Positions 1-9,189 of a DNA stretch of 64,000 nucleotides are shown here, one piece after another. The position numbers were made by a program, and so were the translations under genes. Source of the DNA: an uncultured Bacteroides sp. (lineage in GTDB: Bacteria; Bacteroidota; Bacteroidia; Bacteroidales; Bacteroidaceae); NCBI RefSeq assembly GCF_963666545.1, contig NZ_OY762899.1, positions 620,001 through 684,000 of the forward strand. Reading direction: 5' to 3'. Under the pieces are notes generated by a model. The model saw only the letters and a list, made by a program, of their open reading frames with translations, searched no databases and was not told where the DNA came from. Within the stretch, counting starts at the first letter, position 1, and each line of letters starts with the position of its first letter.

Positions 1-556
1 AATTAAGATATGGCAATAGGTTATCAGCATGATCTTTTAAATAATCAGCCAACACAGCAGACACACTTCCATTGATGTCATCCAGCAAATTATCTTTTGC
101 AAAAACAGATGTGGCAAGCTCAAGGCTTTCTTCATTCAATGCACGCTTAGTAATTTCGAGCATCGAGAGCACTTCCGCCTGCATCTCTTCCAATCGCAAA
201 CGTTTTAACAGTTCACCATCAAGAGCCGGTTCATCACAGTTAATAACAAAACGGGCAATGCTTTCCGCAAAATCACCCAAACGCTCCAGATTTGTATTGA
301 TTTTCAGCATAGCAAGAACAAAGCGAAGATCTATTGCTACAGGGTTGTAAAGAGCAATCACATCTTCCACATCACTATCTATTTTGAGTTCGAAGGCATT
401 CACTCGCTTCTCACGCACAACAACCTGTCGTGCCAATTCCTTGTCAAGGGTCAATACAGCCTCACCCGCTCTATCAAGCTGGCTATAGACAAGCGTCCAC
501 ATTTCATCTATCTCTTTCTTCAGCAAAAGAAGTTCTGATTCTATAAACTTTACCAT
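1..556 (-). CDS. phoU: PhoU phosphate-system regulator (3' end outside window)
   Basis: Open leftward frame from an ATG at 556 to the window edge without a stop, giving 185 visible residues that begin MVKFIESELLLLKKEID. The helical PhoU pattern is visible, including the family-typical VAIDLRFVLAMLKINTNLERLGDFAESIAR with its acidic metal-binding residues. PhoU proteins bind the Pst transporter and the phosphate sensor kinase to repress the Pho response when phosphate is plentiful. It is the last gene of pstC-pstA-pstB-phoU, 61 bases after pstB, the usual order. No PhoR/PhoB pair is visible in the window. The C-terminal end lies beyond base 1. Confidence 0.93.
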   Translation of the reverse strand, partial: MVKFIESELLLLKKEIDEMWTLVYSQLDRAGEAVLTLDKELARQVVVREKRVNAFELKIDSDVEDVIALYNPVAIDLRFVLAMLKINTNLERLGDFAESIARFVINCDEPALDGELLKRLRLEEMQAEVLSMLEITKRALNEESLELATSVFAKDNLLDDINGSVSAVLADYLKDHADNLLPYLN

Positions 557-617
557 CTTTATTCTAATATTTATGAATTATCTATGTTCTATGCAGCGTG
601 GGTACAAATATACCAAT

Positions 618-1376
618 TTATCCGAATCTTCCGGTAATATAGTTCTGAGTTTGTTCTTTTAATGGATTTGTGAAAATTTTCTTTGTCTCTCCAAACTCGA
701 CCATTTCTCCCAGATAAAAGAAAGCCGTTTTATCGCTAACACGTGCTGCTTGTTGCATGTTGTGCGTCACAATAACAATGGTGTATTCTTTTTTAAGCTC
801 ATGAATCAACTCTTCGACCTTTGCCGTAGAGATGGGGTCGAGTGCTGATGCAGGTTCGTCCATTAGCAATACCGAAGGCGATACAGCCATGGCACGGGCA
901 ATGCAAAGGCGCTGTTGCTGACCACCGGAGAGAGCGTAAGCTGATTCCTTCAATTTATCTTTCACCTCATTCCACAAAGCAGCTCCCTTCAAGGTTTCTT
1001 CCACACGCTGACGAATTAACGTTTCATCTTTCACGCCATTCACACGAAGTCCGTATGCCACATTCTCAAAAATGCTTTTCGGAAAAGGGTTGGGTCGCTG
1101 AAAGACCATTCCTACATTCTTTCTCAACTCATCTACCTCCACTCCTTTCTCATAGATATTGAGATTATCTATCAGAATTTCTCCGGACATGCGTGTACCG
1201 GGTATCAAATCATTCATTCGATTAAAGAGTCTCAGGAAAGTGGATTTTCCACAACCTGACGGTCCGATGAATGCAACCACCGATTTCTCTTCTATGAGCA
1301 TGCTAATGTTCTTTAGTGCATGAAAATCACCATACCAGAAGTTAACATCACGAGTAGTAATTTTGTTATTTACCAT
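618..1376 (-). CDS. pstB: Phosphate ABC transporter ATP-binding protein PstB
   Basis: 252 residues, the normal PstB length. Walker [10 protein letters not shown] is at residues 38-46, the signature LSGGQQQR at 149-156 and Walker B VLLMDEP at 169-175. The N-terminal [10 protein letters not shown] segment and the [15 protein letters not shown] stretch are typical of PstB rather than of other ABC ATPases. It hydrolyses ATP on the cytoplasmic face of the PstCA permease to drive high-affinity phosphate import. It lies 48 bases after pstA and before phoU in one leftward operon. Confidence 0.97.
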   Translation of the reverse strand: MVNNKITTRDVNFWYGDFHALKNISMLIEEKSVVAFIGPSGCGKSTFLRLFNRMNDLIPGTRMSGEILIDNLNIYEKGVEVDELRKNVGMVFQRPNPFPKSIFENVAYGLRVNGVKDETLIRQRVEETLKGAALWNEVKDKLKESAYALSGGQQQRLCIARAMAVSPSVLLMDEPASALDPISTAKVEELIHELKKEYTIVIVTHNMQQAARVSDKTAFFYLGEMVEFGETKKIFTNPLKEQTQNYITGRFG

Positions 1377-1424
1377 TATTTTTTTCTATTGAAATTACAA
1401 GATCAAAAAAAACTTCACGAATGA

Positions 1425-2318
1425 TCAGTTTGTCTTTACTTTCTTTTCGAAATACTTTCGCAAAGCATTTGCCAGCAGATTGACGGCCAGAATGATTACG
1501 ATTAAAACCAAAGCCGTGCCATAGGCTAAAGGTAACTGCGCTTCCATATCCGTTCCGCTAGTGGCGATAACATATAAATGATAAGGCAGTGCCATGCACT
1601 GATCGAACATGCTGTGAGGCAGTTGTGGCAAAAAGTATGCGGCACAGGTAAAGAGGATCGGAGCCGTTTCTCCGGAAACACGTCCCAGAGCAAGAATAAG
1701 TCCTGTAATGATGTTGGGCATGCCCATAGGCAAAACAACATGCCAGATCGTTTGTAATTTTGTGGCACCTAATGCGCGACTTCCCTCACGCAAGCCATCC
1801 GGAATAGCTTTCAAAGCTTCTTCCGTGGTACGTATCACCAGAGGCAGGCATAGTAAACCTAATGTAAGAGATCCTGCAAGTATGCTGTCACCAAAACCCA
1901 AATAGTTGACAAAGAGTGCCATACCAAAGAGTCCAAATACGATGGAAGGGATTCCACTCAGGTTATTGGTCATCACTCTGATAAATCGCACAAGCTTACC
2001 TTTAGGCGCATATTCATTCATATAAATACCACTCATTATACCTATTGGAAAAGCAAAAAGCGCGCTACCAATCATCAAATAGAAAGTACCCACAATAGCC
2101 GGCCAAATGCCTCCGCCCGTCATTCCATCTTCAGGAGCCGTAGTGATGAAGTCCCAACTGATAACACCTATACCTTTATATATAATAAAGCCTAAGATGG
2201 CAAATAAGATAAGCACCACACACAAACTTAATAAGCGGAACAGGCCAAATGCTATCAATTGAGACCTGCGCTTAGCTTTCGATCCGGAGATACTATTCTT
2301 TATAAGTAAATTGTCCAT
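1425..2318 (-). CDS. pstA: Phosphate ABC transporter permease PstA
   Basis: 297 residues from the ATG at 2318 (MDNLLIKNS). A longer reading from 2354 would add 12 residues but overlap the 3' end of pstC, so the start 7 bases after the pstC stop is preferred. One hydrophobic helix at about residues 23-45 is followed by the permease domain. The cytoplasmic ATPase-contact loop reads EGSRALGATKLQTIWHVVLP, and the GLFGMALFVNYLGFG and GRVSGETAPIL segments are PstA-like. It forms the inner-membrane phosphate channel with PstC. Confidence 0.94.
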   Translation of the reverse strand: MDNLLIKNSISGSKAKRRSQLIAFGLFRLLSLCVVLILFAILGFIIYKGIGVISWDFITTAPEDGMTGGGIWPAIVGTFYLMIGSALFAFPIGIMSGIYMNEYAPKGKLVRFIRVMTNNLSGIPSIVFGLFGMALFVNYLGFGDSILAGSLTLGLLCLPLVIRTTEEALKAIPDGLREGSRALGATKLQTIWHVVLPMGMPNIITGLILALGRVSGETAPILFTCAAYFLPQLPHSMFDQCMALPYHLYVIATSGTDMEAQLPLAYGTALVLIVIILAVNLLANALRKYFEKKVKTN

Positions 2319-2325
2319 AGTTTTT

Positions 2326-3510
2326 TTATTTTCTCTTTGAAGAAATGGCTTCAACGCTAAAGTTTATAATCAAAGTAATGAAAAACAGTACCACACCTAG
2401 CAAAAACAAAGCCTGATAGTGTGCCCCCCCGGCGGGAGCTTCACCCAATTCCGCTGCAATCGTGGCAGGGATGGTTCGCAAAGGTTCGAGAATAGTGGTA
2501 GGAATCACAGCAGCATTACCCGTTACCATCAGCACCGCCATTGTTTCGCCAATGGCTCGACCGATGCCCAACACCACTCCTGACGTAATGCCTGAAATAG
2601 AATAAGGGATGACTACTTTATAAATCGTCTGCCACTGAGAAGCACCAAGAGCCAAACTAGCTTCGCGCATAGCCCGAGGACAATTGCGCATGGCGTCTTC
2701 AGTGACCGTAATAATCGTAGGCAAAGCCATGATAGCAAGTACCACACTACCAGCCAATCCGGTTTCACCCACAGGCAAATCGAAAAGTTTCTGTATGAAC
2801 GGCACAATGACAATGAGTCCAAAGAAGCCATAGACAACAGAAGGAATGCCACTGAGTAATTCAATGATAGGTTTGAGAATATTACGTGTACGAGGTGCAG
2901 CAACTTCGGACATATAGATCGATACCGACAAACCGAATGGCAAAGCAATCAATATGGCAAACAGACTGACCCATAAAGTACCTGTTATCATTGGTAAAAA
3001 GCCAAATTGTGGGGCCGGTGTAGCCGTAGGAAACCATTCTGCTCCTGCTAGTACATCTGTAAGGGATATAGTATTATCCTTAATTAAATGTATATTGCTG
3101 CCTTCAACAATAAACTGGGCAGGAACAAAGGCGATGATTCCGGGCGTTTTTTCAACTAACTCGCAAATTTTAGCTCCTGCATGTTCATAAGCATCACCCA
3201 GCTCTGCTTCTGTATAATATCGGGTAATGTCTTCCAACCTGAAAACTTTAATCGGTAAGTCTTTCCCACCTAACTGCTTCCAATTGGTGATTTCTTCATC
3301 GAAAACTCCTTTTATCTGAGCAGAATTCAGCTTACTTACAGCAGTGCCTTTGTTTAAAGCTAGCACATACCCATCTTCAATCACCTTGCTTCTAAACAAA
3401 CCGAAAGCCTCAGTAAACAGAAACAAGACAATCAATACGATGGTAATACTTGTTACGAATCCGCTACAAGTAAGTATACCGGCGACTATTTTCTCAAAAT
3501 ACTTCTTCAT
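2326..3510 (-). CDS. pstC: Phosphate ABC transporter permease PstC with inserted PstS-like segment
   Basis: 394 residues, longer than the roughly 300-320 usual for PstC. A membrane helix (about 12-34) is followed by a periplasmic stretch (about 42-150) and then the conventional permease (about 172-390), which has the contact loop REASLALGASQWQTIYKVV and the GRAIGETMAVLMV segment. The extra stretch resembles a phosphate-binding protein: LNSAQIKGVFDEEITNWKQL parallels LTRTQLEAIFRGKITNWMQV in the adjacent PstS, and TPGIIAFVPAQF parallels TKGAIGYVGLAYL. It lacks the phosphate-gripping SSGTYE motif. First gene of the leftward pst operon. The permease call is firm; the origin of the insert is inference. 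Confidence 0.93.
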   Translation of the reverse strand: MKKYFEKIVAGILTCSGFVTSITIVLIVLFLFTEAFGLFRSKVIEDGYVLALNKGTAVSKLNSAQIKGVFDEEITNWKQLGGKDLPIKVFRLEDITRYYTEAELGDAYEHAGAKICELVEKTPGIIAFVPAQFIVEGSNIHLIKDNTISLTDVLAGAEWFPTATPAPQFGFLPMITGTLWVSLFAILIALPFGLSVSIYMSEVAAPRTRNILKPIIELLSGIPSVVYGFFGLIVIVPFIQKLFDLPVGETGLAGSVVLAIMALPTIITVTEDAMRNCPRAMREASLALGASQWQTIYKVVIPYSISGITSGVVLGIGRAIGETMAVLMVTGNAAVIPTTILEPLRTIPATIAAELGEAPAGGAHYQALFLLGVVLFFITLIINFSVEAISSKRK

Positions 3511-3598
3511 ACCTTATAATTTGATGCTGCAAAGAAACTCAGTTATCATTAAGATGATGTGTCTTTGAGTTGAAGGAATTGTTTCAAACGTGTTACAT

Positions 3599-3630
3599 TT
3601 TGATTACGAATGCCATCCAGGCGATTTTTG
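3599..3630 (+). promoter_or_regulatory. Candidate promoter of pstS
   Basis: TTTG at 3599-3602, 20 bases, then GATTTTTG at 3623-3630, one base off the Bacteroidetes TANNTTTG box with ideal spacing. It leaves an untranslated leader of about 85 bases before pstS. I found no convincing match for the divergent pstC promoter and no clear Pho box. Confidence 0.5.
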
Positions 3631-3722
3631 TAACCTAAATGCAACATTAGTTTCCGAGATTTGCAGAGAACAATTTCGCCCGATAATTTTATGATGATAA
3701 CTAATTAAACCTCTTTAATTGT

Positions 3723-4535
3723 ATGAAAGCTAAAAACCTACTCGTATTTGTATTTGCGATTTATGCTATTGCAGCTCAGGCACAGCGCATAAAAGGTAGT
3801 GACACTGTGCTACCGGTCTCTCAGCAAACGGCCGAACGCTACATGAAACTTCATCCCGAAGCCAGAGTAACTGTTACCGGAGGAGGTAGCGGTGTAGGAA
3901 TATCGGCCTTGTTAGATAATACAACGGATATAGCGATGGCTTCCCGAGGAATAAAGTTTAGCGAAAAGATGAAACTCAAAAAAGCTCAACAGAACGCTAC
4001 AGAAGTGATTATTGCTTATGATGCCTTGGCGGTGGTTGTGCATCCGTCGAACCCGGTAAGACGACTTACACGGACCCAACTGGAAGCCATCTTTCGAGGT
4101 AAAATAACCAATTGGATGCAAGTGGGAGGTGATGATCGTAAGATCGTGGTCTATTCACGCGAAACCTCTTCGGGTACTTACGAGTTCTTCAAAGAAAACG
4201 TGCTTAAAAACAAAAACTATATGAGTAGTAGTCTTTCTATGCCTGCTACAGGAGCTATTATTCAATCGGTGAGCCAAACAAAAGGAGCAATCGGTTACGT
4301 GGGATTGGCTTATCTTTCACCAAGAGTAAAAGCCATACAAGTATCTTACGACGGTAAGAATTTTGTAGCACCTTCTGTAGAAAACGCAACGAAAAAACTA
4401 TACCCTATTGTACGACCACTTTTTTTCTACTACAATAGCCACAACAAACAACTGGTAGATCCTTTTATACACTTCGTTCTTTCGCCCGAGGGACAGGAGA
4501 TTATAAAAAAGAGCGGATATATTCCGGTGCACTAG
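3723..4535 (+). CDS. pstS: Periplasmic phosphate-binding protein PstS
   Basis: 270 residues with a signal peptide (MKAKNLLVFVFAIYAIAAQA, cleavage near residue 20). Phosphate-site motifs are visible: GSDT at 25-28, GGGSG at 53-57 and SRETSSGTYEFF at 145-156. The C-terminal PFIHFVLSPEGQEIIKKSGY segment is typical of PstS-like binding proteins. It captures phosphate in the periplasm and delivers it to PstCA. It is transcribed divergently from pstC with a 212-base gap, so the binding protein and permease have separate promoters. Confidence 0.95.
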   Translation: MKAKNLLVFVFAIYAIAAQAQRIKGSDTVLPVSQQTAERYMKLHPEARVTVTGGGSGVGISALLDNTTDIAMASRGIKFSEKMKLKKAQQNATEVIIAYDALAVVVHPSNPVRRLTRTQLEAIFRGKITNWMQVGGDDRKIVVYSRETSSGTYEFFKENVLKNKNYMSSSLSMPATGAIIQSVSQTKGAIGYVGLAYLSPRVKAIQVSYDGKNFVAPSVENATKKLYPIVRPLFFYYNSHNKQLVDPFIHFVLSPEGQEIIKKSGYIPVH

Positions 4536-4555
4536 GTTATCATAAAAAAATATCA

Positions 4556-4563
4556 TATTTTTG
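4556..4563 (+). promoter_or_regulatory. -7 promoter box of glnS
   Basis: TATTTTTG, a perfect TANNTTTG box, lies 30 bases before the glnS ATG. No clear TTTG is seen at the -33 position. Confidence 0.5.
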
Positions 4564-4593
4564 TGGCCTCAAATTAAGTAAACACGTGCTATC

Positions 4594-6315
4594 ATGACGG
4601 ATATTAAAGAAGAATCAGGCGAAAAGAAAAGCCTTAATTTTATCGAGCAGGCCATAGAGAGTGATCTAAAAGAGGGAAAAAATGCGGGAAAGATACAGAC
4701 CCGATTCCCACCTGAGCCCAACGGGTATCTCCATATCGGTCATGCCAAAGCTATTTGCATGGATTTCGGCGTGGCAAAAAAATATGGAGGAATATGCAAT
4801 CTACGCTTCGATGACACTAATCCGGTAAAAGAAGATACCGAATATGTAGACTCTATCATGGAAGATATTCAATGGATGGGCTTCCAATGGGAAAACATCT
4901 ATTATGCTTCCGACTACTTTCAACAACTGTGGGACTTTGCCGTGGAACTTATAAAACAAGGTAAGGCGTATATAGATGAACAAACTGCTGAAGAGATAGC
5001 CAAACAAAAAGGTACTCCTACGCAAGCAGGTACTGAAAGCCCCTACCGTAATCGTCCGATGGAGGAGAATCTGACTCTTTTCAATAAAATGAATACGGGA
5101 GAAATTGAAGAAGGAGCCATGGTGCTACGTGCCAAAATAGATATGGCCAACCCTAACATGCACTTCCGTGACCCTATCATCTATCGGGTGATCAAGCATC
5201 CGCACCATCGCACCGGTGATGCATGGAAAGCCTATCCGATGTACGACTTCGCTCATGGACAAAGTGATTATTTCGAAGGTGTCACCCACTCCATCTGCAC
5301 GCTGGAATTTGAAGTGCACCGTCCCTTGTACGATTACTTTGTAAACGAATTGAAAGAGACTCCTTTGGCCGGAGAGGCCGGATATCGCCCTCGGCAAATG
5401 GAATTCAACCGATTAAACCTGACATATACAGTAATGAGTAAACGCAAATTACTTACACTGGTTAAAGAAGGATTAGTGAGCGGATGGGATGATCCTCGTA
5501 TGCCGACTATTTGCGGATACCGCCGACGAGGTTATTCTCCCGAATCTATCCGGAAGTTTATTGATATGATAGGCTATACAAAATATGAAGCATTAAATGA
5601 TGTTTCATTGCTTGAAGCGGCACTACGTGAAGATCTAAACACACGTGCTACCCGTGTTTCCGCCGTGCTGAATCCGGTTAAGCTTGTCATCACCAATTAC
5701 CCCGAAGGGCAAGTGGAAGAAATGGAAGCAATCAACAACCCCGAAAATCCGGAATCGGGCATGCACCACATCCAATTTAGCCGCGAGCTTTGGATGGAAC
5801 GCGAAGACTTCATGGAAGATGCTCCAAAGAAATTCTTCAGAATGGCCCCCGGACAGGAAGTACGCTTAAAAAACGCTTATATCGTAAAATGCACAGGATG
5901 CAAGAAAGACGACAATGGCGAAATAACGGAAATTTACTGCGAATACGATCCTCATACCCGCAGTGGTATGCCCGAGAGTAATCGTAAAGTGAAAGGTACT
6001 CTTCATTGGGTAAGCTGCTCGCATTGTCTACCGGCAGAAGTTCGGTTGTACGATCGTCTATTCAAAATAGAAAACCCAGGTGCTGAAGTTGATTCCGACT
6101 TCCGTGAACTTTTAAATTCCGAGTCGCTTACAATATTGACAAATTGCTACGTAGAGAAGTATTTGAGCGATCTAAAGCCCTATTCTTATCTTCAATTTCA
6201 ACGCATCGGTTATTTCAATATAGACAAAGAATCAACACCCAACAAACTTATATTCAACCGCACAGTCGGCTTAAAAGATACTTGGGGAAAAATAAACAAT
6301 AACCCGCAAAAATAG
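4594..6315 (+). CDS. glnS: Glutaminyl-tRNA synthetase
   Basis: 573 residues, matching bacterial GlnRS. The class I signature is in PPEPNGYLHIGHAKA (HIGH at 47-50) and the second ATP loop is MSKRK at 281-285, the GlnRS variant of KMSKS. LRFDDTNPVKED and the FEVHRPLYD segment mark GlnRS rather than GluRS. The C-terminal part is the beta-barrel anticodon-binding domain and includes a CTGCKKDDNGEI segment. The enzyme charges tRNA-Gln directly with glutamine. The TPR gene begins 32 bases downstream and is probably cotranscribed. Confidence 0.97.
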   Translation: MTDIKEESGEKKSLNFIEQAIESDLKEGKNAGKIQTRFPPEPNGYLHIGHAKAICMDFGVAKKYGGICNLRFDDTNPVKEDTEYVDSIMEDIQWMGFQWENIYYASDYFQQLWDFAVELIKQGKAYIDEQTAEEIAKQKGTPTQAGTESPYRNRPMEENLTLFNKMNTGEIEEGAMVLRAKIDMANPNMHFRDPIIYRVIKHPHHRTGDAWKAYPMYDFAHGQSDYFEGVTHSICTLEFEVHRPLYDYFVNELKETPLAGEAGYRPRQMEFNRLNLTYTVMSKRKLLTLVKEGLVSGWDDPRMPTICGYRRRGYSPESIRKFIDMIGYTKYEALNDVSLLEAALREDLNTRATRVSAVLNPVKLVITNYPEGQVEEMEAINNPENPESGMHHIQFSRELWMEREDFMEDAPKKFFRMAPGQEVRLKNAYIVKCTGCKKDDNGEITEIYCEYDPHTRSGMPESNRKVKGTLHWVSCSHCLPAEVRLYDRLFKIENPGAEVDSDFRELLNSESLTILTNCYVEKYLSDLKPYSYLQFQRIGYFNIDKESTPNKLIFNRTVGLKDTWGKINNNPQK

Positions 6316-6347
6316 TTGCGGAAAATAGAGAACAAATATATATTTCA

Positions 6348-7784
6348 ATGGACGATAAGCAAGTTCAAGAACTGGTCCTTCAATACGAAAAGATGAAGGG
6401 AGAAAACAAGAGTGTCTACTTTGAAGCAGAACAAATAATTGAGATAGCAAACGCATATAGTGATGAAAAAGAAGATGGAAAAGCTCTATCTGCTATAGAC
6501 TACGGCTTAACCTTTCATCCGAATAGTACAGAACTTTTGATCGAAAAAGCCTATATTTATATAGATAAAGATCAAATGGAACAAGCAGAGGTAATACTAA
6601 ACAGTATTACTGAGACATACTCCCGAGAATTTAAAATGCTAAAAGCAGAGCTACTGCTCAAAACGAATAGATTAAATGAAGCCAACGAGATATTTAATAG
6701 TCTGGAAGACAGAGAAGAGATAGAAACGGTTCTTGAAATATCTGATTTGTATCTTGAGAAAGATTATATAAAAGAAGCTCTTTCAATACTAGAGCCAATG
6801 ATTGAAAAAGTCCAACCTGAAACAGATCCAAAAGACTATGACGATTTCGTAACCTCACTAATCAACTGTTATGTCTCCAGCGGTCAATATGATTTAGCTG
6901 CTAAATGGTGCAACAAGTTATTAGACGTGCACCCATACCAAGTTGAATGCTGGCTGACTCTTTCAACCATATATACAAATATGAAAGAGTACAGCAAAGC
7001 GTTAGAAGCTGCTGATTTCGCTTTAGCTATTGAACCGGAGAATCAGGATGCCAAAATAAGAAGAAGCATTTGCTTAAAACTCATGGGAGAGCTAGAGGAA
7101 TCGAGTACATTATTCAATGAGGTATTAAACGAATTGCCACTACCTAAAGAATATACATACTCCTTAGCCGGAACGATGTTTCTAGAAACTGGCCAATGGA
7201 AAGAAGCTTATAATGAGTATAGCAAAGCATTGGAAATAAGCGTTATTGAAGATAAATTTTTGCTCTGCGAATTATATAAAAACGCAGTGTATTGCCTCAC
7301 AAAGATGGAATCTTATGACGAGGCCTACGAACTTGCCCAAAAAGGAAAACAAATATTCCCTGACGAGATTGATCTTGATGTCAGCCTTGGAATAATATAC
7401 CTTCAAAGAGGAGAAGAAGAGAAAGCATGGAAGCAATGGAACTTTAATCCGACAAAAAAGCCTGAACTCAAAACCATTGTCGATGCAAAGTTCGAAATTG
7501 GATTGCATTGCTTCAAAGCTGGAAAATATGAGTGGGCAAAAATCCTCTTTACAGAAATAAAAGAATTAGATCCTCAGTTTGAAGATATTGAGCAATATCT
7601 GGCATGTGCCTATTTAATGTTGAAAGATGTAGTGAATTTCGATAAACATAATAACTTAGCAGATGAACCGCTCAAAATATCAGATATATATAGTATACTC
7701 GGCTATGAGGAAGAGGATGACCAATCAGAAATCACTTCTTTGATCAATTCGATTTTGAATGATTTAAATAGAAAAATACAATAG
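6348..7784 (+). CDS. Tetratricopeptide-repeat protein
   Basis: 478 residues, acidic, no signal peptide or membrane segment. Repeated TPR-like helical pairs cover most of the chain, for example VECWLTLSTIYTNMKEYSKA followed by LEAADFALAIEPENQDAK, and AYNEYSKALEISV. Cytoplasmic TPR proteins act as protein-interaction scaffolds; the partner here cannot be read from the sequence. It follows glnS closely and precedes a DedA gene by 27 bases, so the three may form one unit. I do not recognise a specific named family. Confidence 0.85.
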   Translation: MDDKQVQELVLQYEKMKGENKSVYFEAEQIIEIANAYSDEKEDGKALSAIDYGLTFHPNSTELLIEKAYIYIDKDQMEQAEVILNSITETYSREFKMLKAELLLKTNRLNEANEIFNSLEDREEIETVLEISDLYLEKDYIKEALSILEPMIEKVQPETDPKDYDDFVTSLINCYVSSGQYDLAAKWCNKLLDVHPYQVECWLTLSTIYTNMKEYSKALEAADFALAIEPENQDAKIRRSICLKLMGELEESSTLFNEVLNELPLPKEYTYSLAGTMFLETGQWKEAYNEYSKALEISVIEDKFLLCELYKNAVYCLTKMESYDEAYELAQKGKQIFPDEIDLDVSLGIIYLQRGEEEKAWKQWNFNPTKKPELKTIVDAKFEIGLHCFKAGKYEWAKILFTEIKELDPQFEDIEQYLACAYLMLKDVVNFDKHNNLADEPLKISDIYSILGYEEEDDQSEITSLINSILNDLNRKIQ

Positions 7785-7811
7785 AGTATCAATTAACATT
7801 TGAATTGAATT

Positions 7812-8450
7812 ATGGAATCAGTTACCTTTATACAATGGTGTCTTGATCATTTGAATTATTGGACCATCACATTGTTGATGGCTATAGAAAGTTCTTTCAT
7901 TCCATTTCCTTCGGAAGTTGTAGTTCCTCCAGCTGCCTATAAAGCAGCAATAGGAAAAGAACTGAATATTTATCTGGTTATTCTGTTTGCTACCATCGGT
8001 GCCAATATCGGAGCCATCATAAACTACTATCTGGCCAGATGGCTGGGACGCCCTATCATTTATAAATTTGCTAACAGCCGTTTTGGACACATGTGTCTTA
8101 TTGACCAGACAAAAATAGAACATGCTGAGGTTTATTTCGATAAACACGGTGCACTGTCTACTTTCATTGGCAGATTGATTCCGGCTGTTCGTCAGCTCAT
8201 TTCAATTCCTGCGGGATTAGCACGTATGAAGCTGAGTACTTTTCTTATTTATACTACACTGGGAGCCGCCATCTGGAACAGTATTTTAGGCGCTATTGGC
8301 TACTATCTTGCCAGTGTTCCAGGCATCAAAACAGAACAAGAATTATTGGAGAAGGTTACGGAATACAGCCATGAACTAGGTTATATTTTTATTTGCATTG
8401 GCCTCTTTATTGTGATCTTTTTGATCTATAAAGGCATGAAGAAAAAGTAG
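7812..8450 (+). CDS. DedA-family membrane protein
   Basis: 212 residues with several hydrophobic segments. Family hallmarks are ESSFIPFPSEVVVPPAAY near the N-terminus and FIGRLIPAVRQLISIPAG in the middle, with the conserved glycine-arginine pair, then ARMKLSTFLIYTTLGAAIWN. DedA/SNARE-associated proteins are inner-membrane proteins implicated in lipid carrier or phospholipid flipping and in envelope homeostasis. It ends before a strong bidirectional terminator facing tpx. The family assignment is secure; the exact substrate is unknown. Confidence 0.93.
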   Translation: MESVTFIQWCLDHLNYWTITLLMAIESSFIPFPSEVVVPPAAYKAAIGKELNIYLVILFATIGANIGAIINYYLARWLGRPIIYKFANSRFGHMCLIDQTKIEHAEVYFDKHGALSTFIGRLIPAVRQLISIPAGLARMKLSTFLIYTTLGAAIWNSILGAIGYYLASVPGIKTEQELLEKVTEYSHELGYIFICIGLFIVIFLIYKGMKKK

Positions 8451-8472
8451 CAACATGCTGACATTAAAAAAT

Positions 8473-8507
8473 AAACGGTTAGCAAGGCCTGTTCTTGCTA
8501 ACCGTTT
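8473..8507. terminator. Bidirectional terminator between dedA and tpx
   Basis: A perfect 14-bp stem (8473-8486 with 8494-8507) and a 7-base loop sit between the convergent dedA and tpx genes. The right arm is followed by a T-rich GTTTTG on the plus strand. Confidence 0.85.
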
Positions 8508-8535
8508 GTTTTGAGAATCTACAATTATTAATCAC

Positions 8536-9042
8536 TTACTTATCAAGCACCGCAGATAACGCTTTTTCATAATCAGGCTCTTGAGTAATCTCCGGTACAA
8601 GTTCTGTGTACACCACTTTGCCGTCTTTATCTAGCACAACAACTGCACGTGCCAATAGTCCATGAAGAGGTCCATCAGACATTAACAATCCATAATTATC
8701 AGCAAAGTTGGATGGACGAAAGTCTGATAATGCAATCACATTGGTTATTCCCTCAGTGCTACAAAAACGTCCGTGTGCAAAAGGCAAGTCCTTAGAAATT
8801 GCCAGCACTACAGTCTCTGGAAGAGAAGAAGCCAATTTATTGAACTGGCGTACTGATGTAGCACAAACGCTCGTATCCAAACTTGGGAAAATATTCAATA
8901 TCACATTTTTACCTTTCAATTCGCTTAAGGACAAATCAGATAAATCTGTTTTAGTTAATGCGAAATCGGGAGCCAACGCTCCTACTTTAATAAATTCGCC
9001 ACTAATCTTTACCGGTTGTCCTTTAAAATTTGTTGTTGCCAT
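8536..9042 (-). CDS. tpx: Thiol peroxidase Tpx
   Basis: 168 residues, the usual Tpx length. The peroxidatic cysteine is C60 in SLDTSVCATSVRQFN and the resolving cysteine is C94 in GRFCSTEGI, the atypical 2-Cys arrangement of Tpx. The substrate-site context PDFALT and the closing DYEKALSAVL are family-typical. It reduces hydrogen and alkyl peroxides with electrons from thioredoxin. Single gene, convergent with dedA. Confidence 0.96.
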   Translation of the reverse strand: MATTNFKGQPVKISGEFIKVGALAPDFALTKTDLSDLSLSELKGKNVILNIFPSLDTSVCATSVRQFNKLASSLPETVVLAISKDLPFAHGRFCSTEGITNVIALSDFRPSNFADNYGLLMSDGPLHGLLARAVVVLDKDGKVVYTELVPEITQEPDYEKALSAVLDK

Positions 9043-9135
9043 AATTCAATCTATAATTTATACTTTAAAAATTTATTTGATTTATAAAAGAAACAAACTC
9101 ACCTCAAATAAGTTCAAAAGGAATAGCTACAAAAA

Positions 9136-9170
9136 ACTCTCCCTCCGACCTGAGAAGGCGAAGGGAGAGT
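9136..9170 (-). terminator. Terminator of the GH31-GH2-GH3 operon
   Basis: Nine-base perfect arms ACTCTCCCT (9136-9144) and AGGGAGAGT (9162-9170). Read leftward, the stem is followed by six T residues. It sits 20 bases after the GH3 stop. Confidence 0.8.
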
Positions 9171-9189
9171 ATTAGCATAAATATCTTAT

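Noticed and set aside
72-350. 92-codon rightward frame at the left edge
   Set aside because: Lies opposite the phoU coding frame, which is open and clearly homologous; a shadow frame.
2319-2354. Longer pstA start at 2354
   Set aside because: Overlaps the pstC 3' end, while the ATG at 2318 gives normal spacing and a normal N-terminus.
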